The notes under the pieces were generated by a model, which saw only the letters and a list, made by a program, of their open reading frames with translations, had not been told where the DNA came from and made no database searches. Shown in pieces: positions 19,743-29,002 of a DNA stretch of 64,000 nt (position 1 is its first letter; every line of letters starts with the position of its first letter). The DNA is taken from the NCBI GenBank assembly GCA_039818985.1, contig JBCBSU010000001.1, forward strand, positions 708,367 to 772,366, given 5' to 3'. The DNA is from Pseudomonadota bacterium. GTDB lineage: Bacteria > Pseudomonadota > Alphaproteobacteria > Sphingomonadales > Sphingomonadaceae. Made by a program: the position numbers and the translations under genes.

Positions 19743-19822
19743 AAAACCTCATCGAATATGAACTAAACCCTGATTGCAAGCTCGGAAATGGTTCTCGAGC
19801 GGCGAAGGAAAGGACATTGACG

Positions 19823-20323
19823 ATGAAAAAGATGATCAAGGCCCTCACTGGAACTGCCGCTGCTGCTGCGATGGCCGTTTCCGCAACCCCCGCTTTTGCC
19901 GATGACGGCATCGGTGCGGAAGAGGTTATTGCCGGTGCCGTGGTGATTGGCGGTATCGCCGCGCTGGCGGGTGCCTTTGATGGCGACCGTAACCGCGGCT
20001 ATGAATTTGAACGTGCCGGCTTCCGCGGTGATTTCCGCCGTGGCCATCGCGGTTTCAACCGCGGCTTTATCGGTCCGCGGCGCGCAATCAACCGCTGTGT
20101 CCGCGCCGCAGAGCGTCGCGCCGGTCGTATCTTCGGTCCGGCCAATGTGACCCAGATCCGCGATGTCGACCGCACCCGCTTCGGCTATCGCATCCGTGGC
20201 CGCATCGTCGTGCAGGACAATTTCCGCGGCTTCCGCAACCTTGATCGCGGCCGCTTTACCTGCCGCATCGATGGCAACCGGGTCAGCAATGTCCGTCTGC
20301 GGCGCTTGGGGAATGGTCGCTGA
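19823..20323 (+). CDS. Exported Gly/Arg-rich small protein
   Basis: A 166-residue protein with a signal peptide (MKKMIKALTGTAAAAAMAVSATPAFA), a short hydrophobic segment (EEVIAGAVVIGGIAALAGAFD) and a basic, Arg/Gly/Phe-rich body (RGDFRRGHRGFNRGF). The C-terminal domain has three features (CVRAAERRA, RIRGRIVV, FTCRIDGNRVSNVRL) seen also in the next exported protein. Its job is unknown. It may be a periplasmic or surface protein; homologues are common in sphingomonads, as far as I remember. ATG 19823 has GAAAGGA ahead. A TTG two codons earlier is less likely. Confidence 0.72.
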   Translation: MKKMIKALTGTAAAAAMAVSATPAFADDGIGAEEVIAGAVVIGGIAALAGAFDGDRNRGYEFERAGFRGDFRRGHRGFNRGFIGPRRAINRCVRAAERRAGRIFGPANVTQIRDVDRTRFGYRIRGRIVVQDNFRGFRNLDRGRFTCRIDGNRVSNVRLRRLGNGR

Positions 20324-20469
20324 TATGGCCAATAGCGGCGTGCAGATCACGGGGCCGGGGGCAGGGGCTGGTTCATGTAAGAGCCAGCCCCGTTCGGCTA
20401 TAAGCTGCCCCATGGGGCGTGTTCAATGCGGGCCGGTTCCGGCCCCGGCATGACAACAGGGAAGAGATT

Positions 20470-21105
20470 ATGATTACCAAAACACTCAGTGGCGGACTGA
20501 TGATGGCGGCGGCGGTTACCATGGCTGCGCCGGCCCAGGCCGCACCGGTCAGTGCCGGGATACAGCAGTCCTATGACCTGCAGCAACTGCGCCAGAACCC
20601 GATTGAAGGCGCGCAATGGGATCCGTCGGACGAAACCGCCGACCGCTGGCGTCGCGGGCGCCGTTGCGGCTGGGGTCGTTGCCGCCGTGGTGTGCGCGGT
20701 GGCGACATATTGGCGGGGGCGCTGATCCTGGGTGGCATTGTCGCCATTGCCAGTGCCGCCAGCAACAATAACCGCCGTCGCGACCGCGATGTCGTGGTGC
20801 GCGAAGTGCCGCGCCCCGATCCCCGGATTGATCCGCGCTTTGATGATCGCCGCTTCGATGATCGGCGTTCGGGCGCGAGCGAGCTTAGCGAGGCGGCTGA
20901 CCAGTGCAGCTTTGCAGTGCAGGGACAGGCGGGCAATGACGCCCGGATCGACCGCATCACCACTGTTGCCCGCGACGGCAATGGCTGGCGGGTCGAGGGA
21001 CTGCTGGCCTATCCCAATGGCCGCGACAGCTTCCTGTGCGGTGTCACCGCCGGACAGATCGACTATGTCCAGATCGGCACCGGCAACAGCGCGGAAGAGT
21101 TTTAG
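20470..21105 (+). CDS. Exported Arg/Asp-rich protein, paralogue of the preceding gene
   Basis: A 211-residue protein with a signal peptide (MITKTLSGGLMMAAAVTMAAPAQA), a stretch GGDILAGALILGGIVAIAS that mirrors the hydrophobic segment of the upstream protein, an Arg/Asp repeat region (RFDDRRFDDRR), and a C-terminal domain with two cysteines (DQCSFAVQGQA, FLCGVTAGQIDYV). The start at 20470 has GGGAAGAG ahead; the frame is open further upstream, but the signal peptide fixes it. Together with the preceding gene it looks like a duplicated exported pair. Its stop codon overlaps that of the convergent channel gene. Confidence 0.72.
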   Translation: MITKTLSGGLMMAAAVTMAAPAQAAPVSAGIQQSYDLQQLRQNPIEGAQWDPSDETADRWRRGRRCGWGRCRRGVRGGDILAGALILGGIVAIASAASNNNRRRDRDVVVREVPRPDPRIDPRFDDRRFDDRRSGASELSEAADQCSFAVQGQAGNDARIDRITTVARDGNGWRVEGLLAYPNGRDSFLCGVTAGQIDYVQIGTGNSAEEF

Positions 21106-21755
21106 CCGTCCTGTTCGGCTTCGCCACCGCGATAGCGTGGCAGGCCGAGCTGGAACTGGATGGCAATGCCGCGCAGTGCAAAGCCGGATATTGCCGCGAT
21201 CAGCGCGGCCACAGGGGCCATTACGCCCAGGCTTTCGAGCAGCACGAACAGGCTGGCGGCCAGCGCTGCGGCCGTGACATAGAGCTCGGGCTTAAGCAGG
21301 ATCGATGGCTCACCTGCCAGCACGTCGCGGATCACGCCGCCGACACAGGCGGTAACCACGCCCATCACCATGGCCGGCAATGGCGCGATGCCATATTCCA
21401 GCGCCTTGGCCGCGCCGAATACGCCATAGGCGGCCAGCCCCGCCGCGTCGAACCAGTCGAGCATCCGCCCCTTCCACCAGCGTTCGGGGGTGATCCAGAT
21501 CGCCGCGACCACGGCAAAGATGACGATCAATATGCGGCTGTCGACAATCCAGAAGACCGGTGCGCCAATCAGCAGGTCGCGAATGGTGCCACCGCCTACA
21601 CCGGTGACCAGCGCGAAGAAGCTGAATGTCACCAGTGTCTGACCCTTGCGCGCCGCTGCCAGCGCGCCGGAAGCGGCAAATACCGCAATGCCGAACAGGT
21701 CGAGCGCGGTCAGGATTGGGCCGATAATCTCGGTGGAGGGAAGCGGTGTTGCCAT
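21102..21755 (-). CDS. Trimeric intracellular cation (TRIC)-type channel, UPF0126 family
   Basis: A 217-residue inner-membrane protein with six or seven helices in two homologous halves. Each half has the family's Gly-rich kink followed by RDxL: GVGGGTIRDLLIG (about residue 52) and CVGGVIRDVLAG (about 140). Bacterial TRIC members conduct monovalent cations as trimers; some relatives have been linked to glycine transport. Start ATG 21755. Stop codons of this gene and the exported protein overlap. Confidence 0.85.
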   Translation of the reverse strand: MATPLPSTEIIGPILTALDLFGIAVFAASGALAAARKGQTLVTFSFFALVTGVGGGTIRDLLIGAPVFWIVDSRILIVIFAVVAAIWITPERWWKGRMLDWFDAAGLAAYGVFGAAKALEYGIAPLPAMVMGVVTACVGGVIRDVLAGEPSILLKPELYVTAAALAASLFVLLESLGVMAPVAALIAAISGFALRGIAIQFQLGLPRYRGGEAEQDG

Positions 21756-21819
21756 GGCGCCCTGTTAAGCGCCCGACGCCAGAAATCCAGCCCTGATTTA
21801 CCCGGCTGTGCCGCGATTG

Positions 21820-23013
21820 TCAGCCGCCCTGCCGCGCCTGCATAGAGGCGATCAATGCGCGATAATAGCGGTACATTGGCAGCTCCGGATCAACCGCGGC
21901 AATGATCTCCAGCCCATGCCGGAAAGCATTGCCGCCCGTCACGAACAGCACCAGGCCATCACCGCTTTTCGGATTGTAATAGACCTGAGCATGTTCCGCG
22001 AAATCATTGCCGCCATGGTTGAGTACGGTCAGGCCGTCATGCTCGAAAACCGCCCAGCCCAGGCCATAGCCGAAACGGTCCGGGCAAAAGCCGATATCGG
22101 GGGGACAATCATAGCCCAGATCGCGTTCGGAGCCCGAAGACAGCAGTCGCTGACGCTCGGCAATGAGATGGGGTGGCAATCCGGTTCCTGCGACCAGCGC
22201 TGAGATCAGCGAGGCATAGCCGGGAACGGTGGCGTACATATTGTCGGCAGCGCTGTAGTCATCCACCTCGATGATGCTGCCGCCCTGTGATCGGCGAAAG
22301 GCATCCTGCCATTCACCATCGCTGTTGACGCCGTGCGCCACATTGGCCTCGACGGCGGCGCTACGGCCAACACTGATCCCGGTGATGCCAAGCGGCTTGA
22401 ACAATTCCGTTTCTACAAGTTCGGGGTAAGTCGTTCCGAACCGCGCTTCGAGATAGCGCATGAGGATCTCGATCCCGGCGCCGGAATAGCTGATCTTGCC
22501 GTTACCCGGCTGGCCGAGAAAGGCGAGGCGGTTGTCATCATAGCTATCGGGCCAGTTTCTGAGTGTTGTTTGATGCGACAGGATGAGGCGCGGGGTCAGC
22601 AGGTCGTAGCGCGGATCATCAGTGAGGTGCGGATGGCGGAAATGCTCTCCAATCGGATCATCAAGGCCCATGGCACCGCGCGCGACGAGGTGCAGAACGG
22701 TCTCCGCGATCAGGGTTTTGGCGACCGATGCGGTGTTGAACCAATGATCCCCGGTTACCGCTACGCCCGGTGCTGCCTCGCCAGCATAAGCTGTATGCAC
22801 CAGCTTGCCATTGCGGATCACGCCAATGGCAACGCCGCCGACATTGGGTTGTTCCGCAACTTTGCCAGCCGCCGCAGCAAGTGCAGCGACATCTACATCA
22901 CTCCCGAGTGATGGCTCCTGCGCCTGTTGCTCAACTGCTGCGAGCGACACGGGAGTAAAGACTATGCTGCTCGCCAGAAGCATGGCAACAGCGCCCTGAT
23001 AGACAGATTGCAT
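21820..23013 (-). CDS. Exported serine hydrolase, beta-lactamase class C/PBP4 fold
   Basis: A 397-residue periplasmic serine hydrolase with a signal peptide (about residues 1-26). The catalytic Ser-x-x-Lys is in TASVAKT; the second motif (usually YxN) reads YSG in ISYSGAG, and the third is NHGGND, in place of KTG. Such changes fit esterases or D-amino-acid peptidases of this fold rather than resistance enzymes. The ATG at 23013 is preceded by GAGGGGG; M1 of the longer frame at 23049 would place coding sequence over the promoter palindrome. No regulator gene lies nearby. Confidence 0.83.
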   Translation of the reverse strand: MQSVYQGAVAMLLASSIVFTPVSLAAVEQQAQEPSLGSDVDVAALAAAAGKVAEQPNVGGVAIGVIRNGKLVHTAYAGEAAPGVAVTGDHWFNTASVAKTLIAETVLHLVARGAMGLDDPIGEHFRHPHLTDDPRYDLLTPRLILSHQTTLRNWPDSYDDNRLAFLGQPGNGKISYSGAGIEILMRYLEARFGTTYPELVETELFKPLGITGISVGRSAAVEANVAHGVNSDGEWQDAFRRSQGGSIIEVDDYSAADNMYATVPGYASLISALVAGTGLPPHLIAERQRLLSSGSERDLGYDCPPDIGFCPDRFGYGLGWAVFEHDGLTVLNHGGNDFAEHAQVYYNPKSGDGLVLFVTGGNAFRHGLEIIAAVDPELPMYRYYRALIASMQARQGG

Positions 23014-23019
23014 GACAAC

Positions 23020-23057
23020 CCCCTCTAGTGATTTAGTGTTGTAAAACACTAGAGGGG
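23020..23057 (-). promoter_or_regulatory. Palindromic promoter/operator of the serine hydrolase gene
   Basis: Perfect 11-base arms CCCCTCTAGTG (23020-23030) and CACTAGAGGGG (23047-23057) enclose a second palindrome, TAGTGTT-GTAA-AACACTA (23034-23051). On the minus strand TTGACA (23068-23063), 17 bases and TTTACA (23045-23040) give a likely promoter overlapping both. One arm also contains the ribosome-binding sequence of the gene at 23013. It may be a repressor operator or, if transcription starts upstream, an RNA stem hiding that site. Confidence 0.6.
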
Positions 23058-23090
23058 CTAGATGTCAATGTCTATGCGATGGCATCGGGC

Positions 23091-24497
23091 CTAAATGTGG
23101 ATCGGCTTGCCGGTGACTGCCATGGCCGCTTCCTTCACCGCTTCGCTGTGCGTCGGATGGGCATGGCAGGTATAGGCGATATCCTCGCTGGTCGCGCCGA
23201 ATTCCATTGCCTGCACTATCTGGGCGATCATCGTGCCGGCGAGCGACGAGATGATGTGCACGCCGAGAACCCGATCGGTTTCGGCATCGGCGAGAACCTT
23301 GACGAAGCCGTCAGTGTCGCGATTGGTCTTGGCGCGGCTATTGCCCATGAACGGGAATTTGCCCTTTTTGTAGTTGACGCCTGCCTCTTTCAGCTCTTCC
23401 TCGGTCTTGCCGATATTGGCGATTTCCGGGTGGGTATAGACCACGCCGGGAATCAGGTCGTGATTGACGATGCCGGTCTGGCCAGCGATGTTCTCGGCCA
23501 CCGCAATGCCTTCATCTTCGGCGCGGTGCGCCAGCATCGGGCCGGGAATAACATCGCCAATGGCGTAGATATTGGGCACCGAAGTTGCGAAATCGTGATT
23601 GACCTCGATCTGGCCGCGATTATTGGTAGCCAGACCGGCCTTTTCCAGCGCCAGTCCCTCGGTATTCGGGCTGCGGCCAATGCACACCAGCACCGCATCG
23701 GCGGTCATTTCCTCGGCATCGCCGCCAGCGGCCGGTTCGACCGTCACCGTGGCTTTCTTGCCCTTGATGGTAACACCGGTGACCTTGGTCGAGGTCTTGA
23801 TATCAAAGCCCTGCTTCTTGAAAATCTTGGCCGATTCCTTGCGGACTTCGCCGTCCATGCCGGGCAGGATCTGGTCGAGATATTCGACTACGGTGACCTT
23901 TGCACCCAGACGCCGCCAGACGCTGCCGAGCTCCAGCCCGATGACCCCGCCGCCGATCAGCACCAGATGCTCGGGCACTTTGGGCAGCGACAGTGCCCCG
24001 GTGGAGTCGACGACGATGCCCTTGGCGTTGTCGATCTCGGCACCCGGAAGCGGGGTCACCGACGAGCCGGTGGCGATAACGATATTCTTCACCCGCACCG
24101 TTTCATCGCCCACCTTGACGGTATGAGCATCCTCGAAGCTGGCCAGGCCCTTGATCCAGGTCACCTTGTTCTTCTTGAACAGAAACTCGATGCCGCCGGT
24201 AAGCTCGCCAACTGCCTTGTCCTTTTCTGACATCATCTGCGACAGGTCGAGCTTGGCGCCGCTCAACTTGATGCCGAATTTCTCCAGCGCGCCGCTATGC
24301 GCCTCTTCGTAAAGCTCTGATGCATGCAGCAACGCCTTGGACGGGATACAGCCGACATTGAGGCAGGTACCACCCAGAGTATCGCGGCTCTCGGCACAGG
24401 CGGTCTTCAGGCCAAGCTGTGCAGCGCGAATAGCGGCGACATAACCACCTGGGCCAGAACCGATTACCAGTACGTCATAGTCGAATTCGTTGCTCAT
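23091..24497 (-). CDS. lpd: Dihydrolipoyl dehydrogenase (E3)
   Basis: A 468-residue FAD enzyme that reoxidises the lipoyl groups of 2-oxoacid dehydrogenases with NAD. FAD-binding GSGPGGYVAAIRAAQLG is at the N-terminus, the redox-active disulfide is in GGTCLNVGCIPSK (about Cys 45 and 50), the NAD site has GGGVIGLELGSV, and the dimer-interface HAHPTHSE contains the catalytic His-Glu. It follows sucA and sucB on the same strand, so it serves mainly the 2-oxoglutarate complex. Confidence 0.97.
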   Translation of the reverse strand: MSNEFDYDVLVIGSGPGGYVAAIRAAQLGLKTACAESRDTLGGTCLNVGCIPSKALLHASELYEEAHSGALEKFGIKLSGAKLDLSQMMSEKDKAVGELTGGIEFLFKKNKVTWIKGLASFEDAHTVKVGDETVRVKNIVIATGSSVTPLPGAEIDNAKGIVVDSTGALSLPKVPEHLVLIGGGVIGLELGSVWRRLGAKVTVVEYLDQILPGMDGEVRKESAKIFKKQGFDIKTSTKVTGVTIKGKKATVTVEPAAGGDAEEMTADAVLVCIGRSPNTEGLALEKAGLATNNRGQIEVNHDFATSVPNIYAIGDVIPGPMLAHRAEDEGIAVAENIAGQTGIVNHDLIPGVVYTHPEIANIGKTEEELKEAGVNYKKGKFPFMGNSRAKTNRDTDGFVKVLADAETDRVLGVHIISSLAGTMIAQIVQAMEFGATSEDIAYTCHAHPTHSEAVKEAAMAVTGKPIHI

Positions 24498-24560
24498 CTC
24501 TAACTCCGTTCGCCCTCAGCCTGTCAAAGGGCCGTTTTTCATCATATCCCCAGGAAAGAC

Positions 24561-24585
24561 AGGGCTTCGACAAGCTCAGCCCGAG
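24561..24585. repeat. Short repeat remnant between the lipoprotein gene and lpd
   Basis: AGGGCTTCGACAAGCTCAGCCC has a partial palindrome (GGGCT / AGCCC) and the wording of a common dispersed element of proteobacterial genomes. It lies in the 108-base gap upstream of lpd. Coordinates are approximate. Confidence 0.45.
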
Positions 24586-24605
24586 CTGGGACATGAAATT
24601 CAAAA

Positions 24606-24923
24606 TCAATTGGCAGCCTTCAAATTGCCTGCTTCATCAAACAGCTCGCTTGTGCACTGCTCGATGAAGGGCATGAACTTGTCTTCATCGCCGGTGATGA
24701 AATCGGAAATATCGAGTTCTTCAATCGCGCGTTCGCCTGTACATTGGCAGAGCGCATCGGCGACTGGCTTCGGGGTTCCGGCTTTTACTGCCTCGGTCGT
24801 GCATGTCTCAACGAAAGCAGGCAAGGCTCCCTCCTTGAAGCCTTTGGAGAATTCTTCTCCGCAAGCCGTCAGGGAAAGCGCACATATCGCGCAGAGAGTT
24901 GATGCCTTGATGAGCTTTTGCAT
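24606..24923 (-). CDS. Small cysteine-rich lipoprotein
   Basis: A 105-residue exported protein with a lipobox (LTAC, Cys 21). The mature part has five further cysteines (ETCTTEAV, LCQCTGERA, EQCTSE), which probably form disulfides in the periplasm. It sits inside the sucB-lpd interval, 12 bases after the sucB stop, so it is likely transcribed with the 2-oxoglutarate dehydrogenase genes. The family is not known to me. Confidence 0.8.
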   Translation of the reverse strand: MQKLIKASTLCAICALSLTACGEEFSKGFKEGALPAFVETCTTEAVKAGTPKPVADALCQCTGERAIEELDISDFITGDEDKFMPFIEQCTSELFDEAGNLKAAN

Positions 24924-24935
24924 GAGTGCTGGTCC

Positions 24936-26171
24936 TTACAAATCAATCAGCAGCCGCGCCGGATCCTCGATTGCTTCCTTGATGCGCACAAGAAACGTCA
25001 CTGCTTCCTTGCCGTCAATCAGGCGATGGTCGTAGCTCAGCGCGAGATACATCATCGGCCGTGCGGCGATCGAGCCGTCGGGCATCACCACCGGGCGTTT
25101 TTCGATGCGGTGCAAGCCGAGTACGGCAGATTGTGGCGGGTTGATGATCGGGGTCGACATCAGCGATCCGAACACGCCACCATTGGAAATGGTAAAGGTT
25201 CCGCCCTGCATTTCTTCCATTTTCAGCGTGCCCGCCTTGGCGCGCTTGCCGAAATCGCCAATGGTGTTTTCAATGTCGGCGAAGGATAGGCTCTCGGCAT
25301 TGCGGATTACCGGCACGACCAGGCCATTGGGCGCGCTGACCGCGACCGAAATATCGGCATAATTGTGATAGACGATCTCATCGCCCTCGATCTGCGCGTT
25401 GACCGCAGGCACGTCCTTCAGTGCGAGACAGGCAGCTTTGGTGAAAAAGCCCATAAAGCCGAGGCGGACGCCATGCTTCTTCTCGAACAGGTCCTTATAT
25501 TTGGCGCGCGTTTCCATCACCGCGGTCATGTCGACATCGTTGAAGGTGGTGAGCAGTGCGGCATTGTCCTGGGCCGATTTGAGTCGCTTGGCGATGGTCT
25601 GGCGGATACGGGTCATGCGCACCCGCTCAACCTCGCGCAGCTTGGCCCCGGGCTTGTCCGGCGGATTGCCGACATCGGTTACTGCGACATTTGCCGATCC
25701 GCCAGGGACAGGGTCATCGGCCCGGTTCGCGGCGGCGAGAACATCTTCCTTGGTCAGGCGGCCATCGCGGCCAGTGCCCTTGATCTTGGTCGGGTCAACG
25801 CCATGCTCCAATACCAGCCGGCGCACCGCCGGGGACAGGGTGGGAACTTCGCCGCTAGGTGCTTCCTCTGTCGGAGCAGCGGCAGGTGCTGCCGTCTTTT
25901 CTGCTGCCGGAGCCGCTTTGGGTGCAGCCCTTCCATCGGTGTCGATGGTAGCGATCAGCGCGCCGACTTCGACGGTATCACCTTCGGCGACGGCGTGTTC
26001 ACCCATCACCCCTGCAGCCGGGGCGGGGACTTCGACCGAGACCTTGTCGGTCTCGAGGCTGGCCACCGGTTCATCGGCGGCAACGGCGTCTCCGGGCTGC
26101 TTCAGCCATTCGCCTACAGTCGCTTCGGTAATGGATTCGCCCAGCTGGGGGACGGTAACATCGATACTCAT
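24936..26171 (-). CDS. sucB: 2-oxoglutarate dehydrogenase E2, dihydrolipoyl succinyltransferase
   Basis: A 411-residue core enzyme of the 2-oxoglutarate complex. The lipoyl domain (1-77) holds the lipoylated Lys in ETDKVSVEV (about 43). A flexible Ala/Pro linker precedes the E3-binding peripheral domain (about 113-150, [19 protein letters not shown]) and the catalytic domain, with [13 protein letters not shown] near the C-terminus (His and Asp of the active site). It starts 27 bases after the sucA stop. Confidence 0.97.
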   Translation of the reverse strand: MSIDVTVPQLGESITEATVGEWLKQPGDAVAADEPVASLETDKVSVEVPAPAAGVMGEHAVAEGDTVEVGALIATIDTDGRAAPKAAPAAEKTAAPAAAPTEEAPSGEVPTLSPAVRRLVLEHGVDPTKIKGTGRDGRLTKEDVLAAANRADDPVPGGSANVAVTDVGNPPDKPGAKLREVERVRMTRIRQTIAKRLKSAQDNAALLTTFNDVDMTAVMETRAKYKDLFEKKHGVRLGFMGFFTKAACLALKDVPAVNAQIEGDEIVYHNYADISVAVSAPNGLVVPVIRNAESLSFADIENTIGDFGKRAKAGTLKMEEMQGGTFTISNGGVFGSLMSTPIINPPQSAVLGLHRIEKRPVVMPDGSIAARPMMYLALSYDHRLIDGKEAVTFLVRIKEAIEDPARLLIDL

Positions 26172-26198
26172 ATGCTCAGTCTTTCCTTATGGCGGCGA

Positions 26199-28982
26199 TT
26201 ATTGCGGCGCTGCATGGCCCAGAGCTTGTGCGACCAGCGCTTTTTGTTGTTCGGCATGGCGTTTGGCGAGTCCCGTCGCCGGCGAAGCCGAAGCGGCGCG
26301 GCCGGCATAGACTGCCCGGGCCGGTCCGACCTTGGCCTCGGCGAGGCACTCCTCAATCAGCGGATCGACAAAGCTCCATGCGCCATTGTTTTTCGGTTCT
26401 TCCTGCGCCCAGACCACGGTTTCCAGATTCTTCATGCGCTTCAGACGTACCACCAGTGGCTCGCCGGGGAAGGGGTAGAGCTGCTCGATGCGAACGATGC
26501 TGGTGTTTGTGTCACCCGACGCATCACGCGCTTCGATGAGGTCATAGGCGACCTTGCCCGAACACAGCACCAGCCGCTTGATATCTTCGTCCTTGGGCGG
26601 GCTGGTATCCGACTTGATGCGCATGAAATGGCTGTCGCCGGTAAATTCTTCAGCGCTGGAGACTGCCATTTTGTGCCGTAGCAGCGATTTCGGCGTCATG
26701 ATCACCAACGGTTTGCGGAAATTGCGGTGCATCTGGCGCCGCAGCACATGGAAATAATTGGCCGGGGTGGTGATGTTGCACACCTGGATATTGTCGTCGG
26801 CGCAGAGCTGCAGGAAACGCTCCAGACGCGCCGAACTGTGCTCCGGTCCCTGACCCTCATAACCATGCGGCAGCAGCAGGACGAGACCATTGGCACGCAG
26901 CCACTTGGCTTCGCCCGATGCAATAAACTGGTCGATCATGATCTGCGCGCCATTGGCGAAATCGCCGAACTGCGCCTCCCACAATACCAGCGTCTTGGGA
27001 TCGGCCATGGCATAGCCATATTCAAAGCCGAGCACGCCATATTCGGACAGCGGGCTGTCGAGCACCTCGAAATCGCCATGCGGCACATTGTTTAAAGGAA
27101 TGTAGCGGCTGGCATCCTCCTGATCGACCCAGACGGCATGGCGCTGGGAGAAAGTACCACGGCCGGAATCCTGCCCCGACAGGCGGACATTATAGCCCTC
27201 GCTCTGCAACGAGCCATAAGCCAGAGCCTCTGCGGTGGCCCAGTCGAAGCCGGCACCATCGGCAAACATCTTTCCCTTGGCCTTGATAATCCGTGCCAGT
27301 GTCTTGTGGACGTTCACATTGTCCGGGATAGTGGTCAGTGTCTGCCCCAAACTGTCGAGCAGTTTCTTCTCGATGCCGGTTTCGACATTGCGTCGCGCGG
27401 TTTCCGGGTCGGCCGGAATATTCAGCCCGGACCAGCGTCCTGCGAACCAGTCGGCCTTGTTCGGCTTATAGCTCTTAGCGGCCTGGAACTGCTCTTCCAT
27501 CTCGTCGGTCTGGGCTTTGGCGGTATCATCCATCCACTGCTGGTCGATAACACCCTGGCTGATCAGCCGGTCGCCATAGAGCTTGCTCACCTTGGGGTGC
27601 TGCCGGATTTCCTTGTACATCAGCGGCTGGGTAAAGCTCGGTTCATCGCCCTCATTATGGCCGAAGCGGCGATAGCACCACATGTCGATGACAATATCGC
27701 GGTGGAATTTCTGGCGGAAATCGATCGCCAGCTTGCAGGCAAAAGTCACCGCTTCCGGGTCATCGCCATTGACGTGGAGGATCGGCGCCTGAACCCCCTT
27801 GGCCACATCGGAAGGATAGGGCGAGGAGCGCGCAAATTGCGGGCTGGTGGTAAAGCCGATCTGGTTATTGACGATAAAATGGATACATCCGCCGGTATTG
27901 TACCCGCGGATGCCTGAGAAGCCGAGGCACTCCCAGACAATGCCCTGTCCGGCAAAAGCGGCATCGCCGTGCAGCAAAACGGGCAGCACTTCATCATTGT
28001 CATCAATGTCATCGCGCTGGACCTGCTGTGCCCGTACCTTGCCGAGCACCACCGGGTTCACCGCCTCGAGATGCGACGGGTTGGGAACCAGCGACATATG
28101 CACCGAAATGCCGTCAAATTCGCGGTCGGTCGAGGTACCGAGGTGATATTTCACATCGCCCGAGCCGCCAACATCATCGGGATTGGCGCTGCCGCCGGAA
28201 AATTCATGGAAGATGACGCGATAGGGCTTGGCCATCACATTGGCGAGCACGTTCAATCGGCCACGATGCGGCATGCCATAGACGATTTCGCGTACGCCAT
28301 ATTGGCCACCATATTTGATCACCGCTTCAAGCGCCGGGACCATGGACTCGCCACCGTCAAGGCCGAAACGCTTGGTGCCGACATATTTCTTGCCGAGGAA
28401 ATTCTCAAACTGCTCGGCCTCGATCACCTTGGAGAGAATGGCTTTCTTGCCCTCGGCGGTAAATTCGATGCCCTTGTCTGCACCCTCCATCCGGTCCTGA
28501 AAGAACCGCCGCTCCTCGATATCGGATATGTGCATATATTCGAGGCCGACATTGCCGCAATAATTAGCGTGCAGCGTCGCAATAAGCTGGTTGACCGTGA
28601 CTTTTTCGAAACCCATGGCACCACCGAGATAGACCGGGCGGTCAAGCTCGTCGGGCTTGAAGCCATGAAATTCGGGCGTCAGGTCGGCAGGCAGTTCGAT
28701 CTTGGACAGACCGAGCGGATCAAGATTGGCCGCCAGATGGCCGCGCACGCGATAGGTGCGGATCAGCATCATGGCGCGAATGGATTTTTCCGCTTCATAG
28801 GCGAGATCCGCCGATGCGATGCTGTCCCCGGACTTTTTTGCCGAGGCTTTGACCATGGCTTCCATCTGCGTCGGGTCGAGCGCAGAGGTCAGATCATCAT
28901 CCATGTCGAGCGGCCAATGGCTCCGTTCCCAGCTTGGGCCGGGCTCGGGTTCCTGGGTGCCATTCCATTCAAAATCGGTCAT
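26199..28982 (-). CDS. sucA: 2-oxoglutarate dehydrogenase E1 component
   Basis: A 927-residue thiamine-diphosphate enzyme that decarboxylates 2-oxoglutarate and passes the succinyl group to SucB. It contains GMPHRGRLNVLAN, the ThDP-binding region with GDAAFAGQG, and the C-terminal region EQLYPFP. Start chosen is ATG 28982 (MTDFEWNG) with GGAAGTGA just before it, rather than the ORF's outer start at 29015, whose first residues overlap a repeat palindrome. Length agrees with alphaproteobacterial E1 proteins. Confidence 0.96.
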   Translation of the reverse strand: MTDFEWNGTQEPEPGPSWERSHWPLDMDDDLTSALDPTQMEAMVKASAKKSGDSIASADLAYEAEKSIRAMMLIRTYRVRGHLAANLDPLGLSKIELPADLTPEFHGFKPDELDRPVYLGGAMGFEKVTVNQLIATLHANYCGNVGLEYMHISDIEERRFFQDRMEGADKGIEFTAEGKKAILSKVIEAEQFENFLGKKYVGTKRFGLDGGESMVPALEAVIKYGGQYGVREIVYGMPHRGRLNVLANVMAKPYRVIFHEFSGGSANPDDVGGSGDVKYHLGTSTDREFDGISVHMSLVPNPSHLEAVNPVVLGKVRAQQVQRDDIDDNDEVLPVLLHGDAAFAGQGIVWECLGFSGIRGYNTGGCIHFIVNNQIGFTTSPQFARSSPYPSDVAKGVQAPILHVNGDDPEAVTFACKLAIDFRQKFHRDIVIDMWCYRRFGHNEGDEPSFTQPLMYKEIRQHPKVSKLYGDRLISQGVIDQQWMDDTAKAQTDEMEEQFQAAKSYKPNKADWFAGRWSGLNIPADPETARRNVETGIEKKLLDSLGQTLTTIPDNVNVHKTLARIIKAKGKMFADGAGFDWATAEALAYGSLQSEGYNVRLSGQDSGRGTFSQRHAVWVDQEDASRYIPLNNVPHGDFEVLDSPLSEYGVLGFEYGYAMADPKTLVLWEAQFGDFANGAQIMIDQFIASGEAKWLRANGLVLLLPHGYEGQGPEHSSARLERFLQLCADDNIQVCNITTPANYFHVLRRQMHRNFRKPLVIMTPKSLLRHKMAVSSAEEFTGDSHFMRIKSDTSPPKDEDIKRLVLCSGKVAYDLIEARDASGDTNTSIVRIEQLYPFPGEPLVVRLKRMKNLETVVWAQEEPKNNGAWSFVDPLIEECLAEAKVGPARAVYAGRAASASPATGLAKRHAEQQKALVAQALGHAAPQ

Positions 28983-29002
28983 TTCACTTCCAACCTGCTT
29001 CT

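Larger units (their letters stand above)
19456..19822. other. Intergenic region with three inverted repeats
   Basis: A 367-base gap without a gene. It holds GGCACCATG (19517-19525) and CATGGTGCC (19584-19592); GGTGACA-GGG-TGTCACC (19651-19667); and CCTGAACA (19713-19720) with TGTTCAGG (19735-19742). The last two look like operators or RNA stems in the leader of the next gene. No promoter is obvious and no RNA family was recognised. Confidence 0.55.

Noticed and set aside
19456..19822. Small RNA or riboswitch in the gap
   Set aside because: No known fold could be recognised; only separate palindromes are supported.
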